Shown here: positions 57,611 to 64,000 of the stretch, in pieces
How positions within the stretch are numbered: position 1 is the stretch's first letter
Layout: the number at the start of each line of letters is the position of its first letter
NCBI RefSeq assembly: GCF_007830265.1
Contig: NZ_VLKE01000001.1
Span: 2,666,001 to 2,730,000, forward strand
Length of the DNA: 64,000 nucleotides
Source of the DNA: Micromonospora olivasterospora
GTDB taxonomy: Bacteria; Actinomycetota; Actinomycetes; Mycobacteriales; Micromonosporaceae
Reading direction: 5' to 3'
Notes under the pieces: generated by a model
What the model was told of the DNA's origin: nothing
Databases searched by the model: none
What the model saw: only the letters and a program-made list of their open reading frames with translations
Made by a program: the position numbers and the translations under genes

Positions 57611-59391
57611 CAGCGCAGGCCCGCCTGCTCGGTGGCAGGTACCAGGTCGGCGAGCTGCTCGGCTACGGCGGCATGGCCGAGGTGCACCGCGGCCGCGACC
57701 TCCGGCTCGGTCGGGACGTCGCGATCAAGATGCTCCGGACCGACCTGGCCCGGGACGCCACGTTCCAGATGCGGTTCCGCCGCGAGGCACAGAACGCCGC
57801 CTCCCTCAACCACCCGGCCATCGTCGCCGTGTACGACACCGGCGAGGAGACGGCGCCGACCGGCGAGACGCTGCCGTTCATCGTGATGGAGTTCGTCAAC
57901 GGGCGGACCCTCAAGGAGGTGCTGGGCGCCGAGGGCCGGCTCCAGCCGCGCCGCGCGCTGGAGATCTGCGCCGACATGTGCGCCGCGTTGGAGTTCAGCC
58001 ACCGGCACGGCATCATCCACCGCGACATCAAGCCGGGCAACGTGATGCTCACCCAGACCGGCCAGGTCAAGGTGATGGACTTCGGCATCGCCCGGGCGCT
58101 GGCCAGCGGCGCCACCACGATGACCCAGACCAGCGCGGTCATCGGCACCGCGCAGTACCTCTCCCCGGAGCAGGCGCGCGGCGAGGCGGTCGACGCCCGC
58201 TCCGACGTGTACGCCGCCGGTTGCGTGCTGTTCGAGCTGCTCTGCGGGCACCCGCCGTTCGTCGGGGACAGCCCGGTCAGCGTGGCGTACCAGCACGTGC
58301 GCGAGGCCCCGCCGACTCCGAGCGACATCAACCCGGACGTGAACCCGGCGGTCGACGCGATCGTGCTCAAGGCGCTGTCGAAGAACCCGCTCAACCGCTA
58401 CCAGAGCGCCGGCGAGATGCGCGCCGACCTGCTCCGGGCCGCCGCCGGTCGGCCGGTGCTGGCCACCCCGGTGTTGCGCGAGAGCGAAACCGTCCCGATG
58501 GCGCAGGCCGCGGGCTACCAGACCCAGGTGCTGGGCCCGCAGGCCCGGCAGCAGGTCCCGGCCCGGGTCGGGGACCCGCGCAAGCGGAAGAGCTCCTCCT
58601 GGGTGATCGCCGTCTTCGCCGCCCTCGGCGTGCTCGCGGTGATCGCCCTGGTCGCCGGCATCCTGCTCAGCCAGGGCAGCGGCAAGGTCCGGGTGCCGAA
58701 CCTGGAGGGCAAGAGCCGGGACGCGGCCGTCGCCGACATCCAGAGCGCGGGGCTGGTGCCCACGGTCGGCGATGCCGTCTTCAACAGCACCTGCAAGGTC
58801 GACACGGTCGCTCAGCAGAGCCCGTCACCGGACACGGAGTTGGAGAAGGGCCAGGGGGTCACCGTCCAGCTCTGCGGCGGCAAGCCGGAGGTGACCATCC
58901 CGCGTGTCATCGGGTCGCCGTTCGACAACGTCGAGCAGCAGCTAAAGGACCTGAAATTTGTGGTGAAGGAGAAGCCGGTCGACAACGACGCGCCGGCGGG
59001 GACGGTCGTCAAGGTGACCCCGAAGGAGGGCACCAGGGTTGCCGAGGGCAGCGAGGTGACCGTGGAGGTCTCCCGCGGCAACATCCGCACGGTGCCGCGC
59101 GTCACCGGGCTGACGGAGGCCGAGGCGAAGCGGGAACTGGAGCGGGCGGGCTACCAGTGGAAGGTGCGCGACGGCAACGAGGTGCCGGCGGACCAGGCCG
59201 GCAAGGTGAGCGACCAGAACCCGCGGGCCGGCGAGAAGCTGGAGAAGGGGAAGACCGTCACCATCGAGGTCGACGTCCCCCTGCCGACCGCGGAGCCGTC
59301 CGAGCCGACGCCGACCCCGTCGAACACCCCGACCGAAGGCGGCGGGGGCGGTCTGTTCCCGCCCCCACCGGGCCGCAGTGAGGAACGCTGA
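57607..59391 (+). CDS. pknB: PknB: PASTA-domain Ser/Thr protein kinase
   Basis: The 594 residues carry a kinase domain (HRDIKPGN near 138, DFG near 158), a membrane segment at about 332-352 (VIAVFAALGVLAVIALVAGILL) and three external PASTA domains (about 360-425, 428-493 and 495-560). A Pro/Thr tail follows. Mycobacterial PknB has four, so one fewer is present. PASTA domains sense muropeptides or lipid II. ATG overlaps the pknA stop. Confidence 0.95.
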   Translation: MTAQARLLGGRYQVGELLGYGGMAEVHRGRDLRLGRDVAIKMLRTDLARDATFQMRFRREAQNAASLNHPAIVAVYDTGEETAPTGETLPFIVMEFVNGRTLKEVLGAEGRLQPRRALEICADMCAALEFSHRHGIIHRDIKPGNVMLTQTGQVKVMDFGIARALASGATTMTQTSAVIGTAQYLSPEQARGEAVDARSDVYAAGCVLFELLCGHPPFVGDSPVSVAYQHVREAPPTPSDINPDVNPAVDAIVLKALSKNPLNRYQSAGEMRADLLRAAAGRPVLATPVLRESETVPMAQAAGYQTQVLGPQARQQVPARVGDPRKRKSSSWVIAVFAALGVLAVIALVAGILLSQGSGKVRVPNLEGKSRDAAVADIQSAGLVPTVGDAVFNSTCKVDTVAQQSPSPDTELEKGQGVTVQLCGGKPEVTIPRVIGSPFDNVEQQLKDLKFVVKEKPVDNDAPAGTVVKVTPKEGTRVAEGSEVTVEVSRGNIRTVPRVTGLTEAEAKRELERAGYQWKVRDGNEVPADQAGKVSDQNPRAGEKLEKGKTVTIEVDVPLPTAEPSEPTPTPSNTPTEGGGGGLFPPPPGRSEER

Positions 59392-59553
59392 CGCGAACCC
59401 GGCCTCCTCGGAGGAGCGGGCGAGACGCCCGCAGGGATCCAGCGATCGGCGGTGCCGGCCGTCGGCCGTGCGGTTCGCCCAGGTTTGGGTGGCGGTGACG
59501 CGTACCGGAAGGACGAACGGGGTGGATGCCAGCGTTCCCGCCGGATACCACTG

Positions 59554-60249
59554 GTGAGAGCAGCGGCGGGCCGGGAGGGTCGGGCGAACCGGCGGTGGCG
59601 ACGCCTGGCCCGCGCGGCGTTTCTCAGTCTGGCCGCGCTGCTTCTCGCCAGTCTTCCCTGGATGTGGACCACCGTCGCCGCCCGCGGTCATCTGTACGAC
59701 GAGGCCAGCGCACCGGCCGCCGACGTCGTGATCGTCCTGGGCACGGCTGTGGCGGCGGACCGGCGCCAACCGGGCGACCGGCTCACCGGCCGCCTGGAAA
59801 CCGCCGCCGAGCTGGTGCGCAGCGGGCGGGCACGGGTGATTCTCGTATCGGGCGACGGGGGCGGAACTTCCGGTGACGAGCCGGCGGTGATGACCTCCCA
59901 CCTGACCGACCGGCTGGGTGTCGATCCCCGTCGCGTCGTGGCCGACCCGTTCGGGCTGGACACCTACGACAGCTGCGCCCGAGCACGCGGCGTGTACGGC
60001 GTCCGGCGCGCGCTGGTCGTGACCCAGTCGTACCACCTCGCCCGGGCGGTTACGCTGTGCCGGCAGCTCGGGCTCGATGTCGACGGGGTGACCGCGCGGT
60101 GCCCCGGCTGCGGGCGGGCACTGCTCGTCGAGAAGGCGGTACGGGACTACTTCGCCAGTGGCAAGGCGGCGTGGGACGCGGTCCGACGCCGGCCGCCTGC
60201 GGTCAGGTCGCCGGCCGACCCGGCGGTTGCGGACGCGCTGAAGGGCTGA
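59554..60249 (+). CDS. YdcF/SanA-like DUF218 membrane protein
   Basis: The 231 residues have an N-terminal membrane segment (AAFLSLAALLLASLPWMWTTVA) and a DUF218 domain: DVVIVLGTAV near 59, VSGDGGGTSGDEPAVM, GLDTYDSCARARGVYG and VVTQSYHLARAVTLCRQLG. Family members act in envelope metabolism (SanA affects vancomycin sensitivity) by an unknown reaction. The GTG start is the first in frame close to the membrane segment. Converges on the pabA operon. Confidence 0.85.
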   Translation: MRAAAGREGRANRRWRRLARAAFLSLAALLLASLPWMWTTVAARGHLYDEASAPAADVVIVLGTAVAADRRQPGDRLTGRLETAAELVRSGRARVILVSGDGGGTSGDEPAVMTSHLTDRLGVDPRRVVADPFGLDTYDSCARARGVYGVRRALVVTQSYHLARAVTLCRQLGLDVDGVTARCPGCGRALLVEKAVRDYFASGKAAWDAVRRRPPAVRSPADPAVADALKG

Positions 60250-60294
60250 CCGCCCCCTTCGCGGGCCTACTCACGCGATCATCCGGTCTGAAGA

Positions 60295-60346
60295 CGGCCC
60301 GTCTCAGCCGGTGGCGAAGGCGGCCCGTCTCAGCCGGTGGCGAAGG
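60295..60346. repeat. 26-bp tandem duplication over the end of the pabA/trpG gene
   Basis: CGGCCCGTCTCAGCCGGTGG and the next six bases occur at 60295-60320 and again at 60321-60346. The second copy contains the stop codon and last codons of the amidotransferase, so the first is a silent downstream copy. Confidence 0.9.
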
Positions 60347-60980
60347 CGGCGCGGCGGCGGGCGTCCACCTCGGCGGCCAGCTCCGGGGCGCGCTCCAACG
60401 CCTCCGGATGGCCGCAGCTCGCCAGCCAGTTGGCCAGCATCAGGTGCCCGCCCTCCGTGAGCACCGACTCCGGGTGGAACTGGACGCCCTCGACGGGCAG
60501 CGTCCGGTGTCGCATGGCCATCACCACCCCGGAGCCCGTCCAGCCGGTGACCTCCAGCTCGTCCGGCAGGGTCTCGGGCAGTACGGCCAGCGAGTGGTAG
60601 CGGGTGGCGGTGAACGGGTCCGGCAGCCCGGCCAGTACGCCGACCGAGTGGTGCCGCACCTCCGAGGTCTTGCCGTGCAGCAGCTCCGGCGCGCGGGCCA
60701 CGGTCGCCCCGAACGCCTCTCCGATCGCCTGATGCCCCAGGCAGACGCCGAAGATCGGCAGCTCGCCCGCGTACCGGCGGATGACGTCGAGGCAGATGCC
60801 GGCCCGGTCCGGGCTGCCCGGCCCCGGGGACAGCAGCACCCCGGCCGCCCCGACCCGGCCCACCTCGTCCAGCTCGATCTCGTCGTTGCGCCGAACCTCG
60901 CAGTCCACGCCGAGCTGGCCGAGGTACTGCACGAGGTTGAACACGAACGAGTCGTAGTTGTCGATCACCAGGACGCGCAT
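60330..60980 (-). CDS. pabA: Glutamine amidotransferase of anthranilate/aminodeoxychorismate synthase
   Basis: The enzyme hydrolyses glutamine and passes ammonia to the chorismate-converting partner for folate or tryptophan synthesis. The 216 residues have IDNYDSFVFNLVQYL at the start, SPGPGSPDRAG, the nucleophile in GVCLGHQAI, and the closing catalytic VQFHPESV. The orthologue at this place in Mycobacterium is annotated trpG, so trpG or pabA is undecided. Last gene of the DUF881-sortase operon, four bases after the small membrane protein. Confidence 0.93.
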   Translation of the reverse strand: MRVLVIDNYDSFVFNLVQYLGQLGVDCEVRRNDEIELDEVGRVGAAGVLLSPGPGSPDRAGICLDVIRRYAGELPIFGVCLGHQAIGEAFGATVARAPELLHGKTSEVRHHSVGVLAGLPDPFTATRYHSLAVLPETLPDELEVTGWTGSGVVMAMRHRTLPVEGVQFHPESVLTEGGHLMLANWLASCGHPEALERAPELAAEVDARRRAAFATG

Positions 60981-60984
60981 CGGT

Positions 60985-61257
60985 TCACCTGCTCGGGGAG
61001 GGGGGCGGGGTGTTGTTCTGCTCGGTGTCGTAAGGCAGCTCGTGCCCGTCGCCCGGGGTGTCCCCCGGCACGCCCGGGTCGGAGGCCGGGTCGCCGGAGT
61101 CCTGGGTGACCTGCACGTCGTCGAAGGGGAGCAGCGGCTCGGCCCACGGGAACACCACGTACCAGAGCAGGGCCACCGTGGCGGCGACGAGCGCGAGCGA
61201 GCCGATCAGCTTGCCGGGCAGGCCCAGCGGAAGCTTGCGCCAGATCCAGGCGTACAC
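60985..61257 (-). CDS. Small membrane protein in the sortase operon
   Basis: The 90 residues have a positively charged start (MYAWIWRKLPLGLPGK), one membrane segment (LIGSLALVAATVALLWYVVFPW) and an acidic, Pro/Asp-rich external tail. GTG start two bases after the sortase stop. No family recognised. Position suggests a helper of the sortase or a wall protein. Confidence 0.75.
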   Translation of the reverse strand: MYAWIWRKLPLGLPGKLIGSLALVAATVALLWYVVFPWAEPLLPFDDVQVTQDSGDPASDPGVPGDTPGDGHELPYDTEQNNTPPPSPSR

Positions 61258-61259
61258 CG

Positions 61260-62830
61260 TCAGGCCCCCAGCTCCGCCGGGCGGCCGGACGCCTTGGGCT
61301 GGGTGCGGTCCAGCTCGGCGTGGACGATCAGCCGCTGATAGTTGTCGAACTTCGGGTTGCAGGTGGTCAGGGTGAGCAGCCGCTGCTTCGGCTTCGCGCC
61401 CGGCTCCATCGGCACCGGCGCGACCACCTCGACCTGGTTCGGCCGGACGATCCGGCTCTTGTAGACCTTGTAGACGTACCACTCGGTCTTGCCCTCGACC
61501 ACGATGGCGTCGCCGGGGTGCAGCTCGTCCAGCCGCCAGAAGGTGGCCCGGTTGCGGTGGCCGGCGACGGAGAAGTTGCCCAGCTCACCCGGCATCGCGC
61601 TGTCCGGGTAGTGGCCCGGGGCGTACCGGATGTCCTGCTGGGTGACCCCCTGCACGACGACCCAGTGCTTGTCCAGCTTCGGGATGTACAGCCCGGCGAG
61701 TGGCTTGCCGTGGGCCGGCGGCTTCGGCTTGGCCGTCGGGCCGGTCGGGGCCACGGTCGGATCGTCGCTCGGGTCCCACGCCTGGGCGAGTTGCTGGTTG
61801 AGGTCGTTCTGGTGGGCGTCGACGATCGCCGACTTGCCCCACACCTCGTAGCCGGCGAAGAGGAGCACCACGAGGCCGAAGGTGATCAGCACCTCGCCGG
61901 TGACCCGTACGCCCGTGCGCAGCCGCGACCAGACGGAGGGGCGGGTCAGCTCGGAGTAGACGCTCTTGTAGCCCTCCCCGGTCTGCGTCGCCCGGAGCTG
62001 GATCACCCGCTCGCCGCGCCGTGGCCTGGGCGGCTCGGTGGGCCCCGTCTCGGCGGGATCGTTGACGGCCGGGAGCCGTGGCACGGCGCCCATCAGCGCG
62101 GTCGAGTCGAGGCGGGGGTCGGGGGCCGGTGGCCCGCCGGGGACCGGCGGGATCAGCGCGGTGGCCGCCGGGTCGGCGGGGCCCGGGGGCGGGCCCGATC
62201 CCGGTGCGCCCGATCCCGGTGCGCCCGGCGCCGGGGCGCCGGCGGGCGGCGGGGGCGACGCGGGACGGGGGCCGACGGTCGGGATGAGGGCCGTGGGCGC
62301 GTCCGTCGGGGCCGCCGGGTGGCGGCTGCCCGACCCGGCGCCGGAACCGCCCCCCGGGCCGTACGGCGGCGCGCCGGCCGAGGCCGGGCCGTACGGCTGC
62401 GGGGCGGACGGGTCGCCGGACCCGCGTCCGGCCGGGCCGGGCCGGGAGGCGGCGGAACGTCCTGCGGTCCCCGGGGGTGGCTGGGCGGCCGGCAGCGTCG
62501 GCGGCTGGGTCGCCGGATACGGCGCGGGCGGCTGGGCGGCCGGGCGCAGCGGAGGCTCGCCGGGGCCGGCGCCGGGCCACGGCGGCGGGGCGGCCTGCCG
62601 GTGCGGCTGCGGTGAGCGGGGGGCCGCCGCGCGGGGCGGTAGCACCGGGTCTGGCCAGGTGCCGCCGGAACCGTGCGGCGCCTGGGCGGAGTGGTCGACC
62701 GGGGCACCGAGACCGGGGCCGGCTGCGGGCCGCGCTGCCGGCTGTCCGGCTCGTGCTGCCAGGCGTCCGGCTGGTGGCGCCAGGCGTCCGGGTGGTGCCG
62801 CCAGGCCTCCGGGTCGCTCGCCCGGCTCAA
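61260..62830 (-). CDS. Class E sortase, apparent frameshift in the N-terminal Pro-rich part
   Basis: Class E sortases attach proteins with an LAxTG signal to the wall or assemble pili. The frame from 61260 encodes a Pro/Ala-rich cytoplasmic region, a membrane segment ([21 protein letters not shown]) and the sortase domain. It carries SVAGHRN (catalytic His), LLTLTTCNP (Cys nucleophile) and QRLIVHAEL (Arg). The probable start is TTG 62830, overlapping the DUF881 stop (TTGA), with AWRHxPD repeats and perfect G/C third positions. That frame meets the sortase frame only by a shift near 62694-62708 in CCCCGG. Either an error or a real frameshift. Confidence 0.8.
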
Positions 62831-63633
62831 CGGGGCACCGTCGCCGAGCGCAGGGCGGTCGAGTCCTCGAACGCCGGCACCGTGACCGTCGATGTGGTCT
62901 CCCGGTACCCCAGGTGGAAGTCGCGGACGTCGTCCATGAACCACTGGACTCCCTCGGAGGCGGCGAGGGCCTGCTTGAGGGCAGCGGGATCGCCGATTGC
63001 TACGATCTTGAATGGTGGGGAGTACACCCGGCCGTGGAGCAGCAGGGTGTTACCCACGCAGCGTACCGCGCTGGTCGTGAGCACGCGGACGTTCATGATT
63101 GACATCGCCTCCGCGCCGCCGGCCCAGAGCGCATTCACCACCGCCTGGACGTCCTGCTGGTGGACCACCAGGTCGTCGTTCGTCGCCCCCGGGGGCAGAC
63201 CCTGGTCGGGGCGCCGGGGAGCGTCGTCGAGCTCGACGGTCACCCCTGTCCCGGTCAGCGCCGTGAACCCGGCGGCCTGCCGGCTCGCGGCCGCCCGGTC
63301 CCGCTGCTCCCTGATCGGGCCGTCGGAGTCGGCCAGTGCGGCGGTCTCGTCCTCGACCTGGGCCCGTAGCTGCGCCGCCTGCTGCTCGCTCGCCTCGACC
63401 TGCTTCCGCCGGTCCTCGATGAGCTGCGTGAGTTGGGGGCGGCGGTCCTCGCGCAGCGCGGTGCCGTCGGCGGTCGTCGCGCTCGTGGTGAACAGCAGCC
63501 CGGCCGCGACGGCGATCAGGGGCACGCCCACCGACCAGCCTGGGCGCCGTTGCCGTGGGCGCCGGGGCAGGAGGACGGCGACCGCCCGCCGGAGGGCCTT
63601 CTGCCAGGAGGCCGCGCCGGATGTGTACTCCAC
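62827..63633 (-). CDS. DUF881 family envelope protein
   Basis: The 268 residues have one membrane segment ([19 protein letters not shown]) and a coiled coil (about 75-125, [24 protein letters not shown]). The DUF881 domain follows, with [18 protein letters not shown] and [19 protein letters not shown]881 proteins are found beside the origin-proximal wall-synthesis genes and in sporulating Gram-positives. GTG at 63633 chosen for GGAAGGA upstream. First gene of its operon and divergent from crgA. Confidence 0.9.
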   Translation of the reverse strand: MEYTSGAASWQKALRRAVAVLLPRRPRQRRPGWSVGVPLIAVAAGLLFTTSATTADGTALREDRRPQLTQLIEDRRKQVEASEQQAAQLRAQVEDETAALADSDGPIREQRDRAAASRQAAGFTALTGTGVTVELDDAPRRPDQGLPPGATNDDLVVHQQDVQAVVNALWAGGAEAMSIMNVRVLTTSAVRCVGNTLLLHGRVYSPPFKIVAIGDPAALKQALAASEGVQWFMDDVRDFHLGYRETTSTVTVPAFEDSTALRSATVPR

Positions 63634-63860
63634 CGAGCGTTCCTTCCGCGTCGTCTGGTGTCGGCCGTCAGGGCGAGGGCCGGTGCTGCGGTGACCGAAC
63701 AGTCCCGCCAATTTCGGTCACTCCGTGCATCGGTCTGACCCCATTCATGGCTAGGGCGGCCCTTCCGGACTACGCTAGCTGTCGAACATTATTGGCCATG
63801 GACCGTCGCCCCCGCGCCCGGTTGTCAGGCCGGACGAGGTCGTCACCCCTGGAGAGCGTC

Positions 63861-64000
63861 GTGCCCAAGTCTCAGGTCCGCAAGAAGAAGGTGTACACCC
63901 CGCCGACGGACGTGCGTCCGACGGCGACGGCGGCGACGCGCAAGCCCAGCCCGGTCTGGCTCCCGATCACGGCGGTCGCCCTGATCGTCGCCGGAATCGG
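63861..64000 (+). CDS. crgA: CrgA, 5' part (cut by the window edge)
   Basis: A GTG start with GGAG upstream opens MPKSQVRKKKVYTPP, the conserved head of CrgA. The start of the first membrane helix (VWLPITAVALIVAGIG) follows at the edge. CrgA is a small two-helix division protein that interacts with FtsZ and PBPs. It is divergent from DUF881, as in other actinobacteria. Only about 46 codons are present. Confidence 0.93.
   Translation, partial: MPKSQVRKKKVYTPPTDVRPTATAATRKPSPVWLPITAVALIVAGI

Noticed and set aside
59392-59553. A further gene between pknB and the DUF218 gene
   Set aside because: Open frames here are short or antisense and lack ribosome sites; the region reads as intergenic.

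Overview
The window is very GC-rich DNA, with almost every codon of real genes ending in G or C and frequent GTG or TTG starts. It reads like a chromosome of the actinobacterial family Micromonosporaceae, most likely Micromonospora. This assignment is inferred from gene order, codon use and the repeat types; no database was searched. The right half carries the conserved block that lies beside the replication origin in actinobacteria: fhaA-fhaB-pstP-rodA-pbpA-pknA-pknB, a glutamine amidotransferase, a class E sortase, a DUF881 protein and, at the right edge, crgA. A parS-like site at 14074-14089 agrees with an origin-proximal position.

Positions 1-3366 are a decayed integrated element. They hold a transposase remnant, a WXG100-like gene with three 63-bp in-frame repeats, a small gene coupled to it, a GntR regulator with a palindrome upstream, the 3' end of a tRNA (an attachment site), arm-type-like direct repeats and the last 45 or so codons of a tyrosine integrase. 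The host backbone resumes at an alpha/beta hydrolase whose start codon abuts the integrase remnant.

Positions 3367-21705 are mostly housekeeping genes: a Sua5-type tRNA modification enzyme, a truncated CBS gene, an MBL-fold hydrolase, a giant P-type ATPase with a degenerate ATPase-like first half, an MFS exporter behind a MerR/SoxR-type promoter, a YbaK-like deacylase, a DsbA/FrnE protein, SufE, an intact CBS protein, prolyl-tRNA synthetase, a HIT fragment, a membrane-anchored metalloprotease with an apparent frameshift, a GDSL hydrolase and a rhodanese-type sulfurtransferase.

Positions 21707-24777 are one MFS transporter gene broken by an IS110-family element. Its long left non-coding end is a candidate bridge-RNA locus. 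An Hsp90-like ATPase overlapping a large TPR protein follows (24908-29550). Next is a leucine/acyl-CoA catabolic cluster (29619-35932): TetR, biotin carboxylase, HMG-CoA lyase, carboxyltransferase and acyl-CoA dehydrogenase. The HMG-CoA lyase is flanked by two copies of a palindromic repeat, and no biotin carrier domain is visible. A STAND-type regulator, a MarR/YceI divergent pair, a glutamate-cysteine ligase-like enzyme, membrane and PASTA proteins, and an XRE/DUF397 module follow. A small protein family occurs twice, at 2263-2523 and 45324-45608, each time divergent from an HTH regulator.

The cell-envelope block (48012-64000) works as one theme. WecG-type glycosyltransferase and epimerase genes overlap; tRNA-Leu(CAG) separates them from fhaA. 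The Ser/Thr kinases, phosphatase and FHA readers regulate the RodA/PbpA peptidoglycan machine. The opposite-strand operon DUF881 - sortase - small membrane protein - pabA/trpG faces them, and crgA starts at the right edge. Many adjacent genes overlap by 4 nt (ATGA, GTGA or TTGA), indicating translational coupling.
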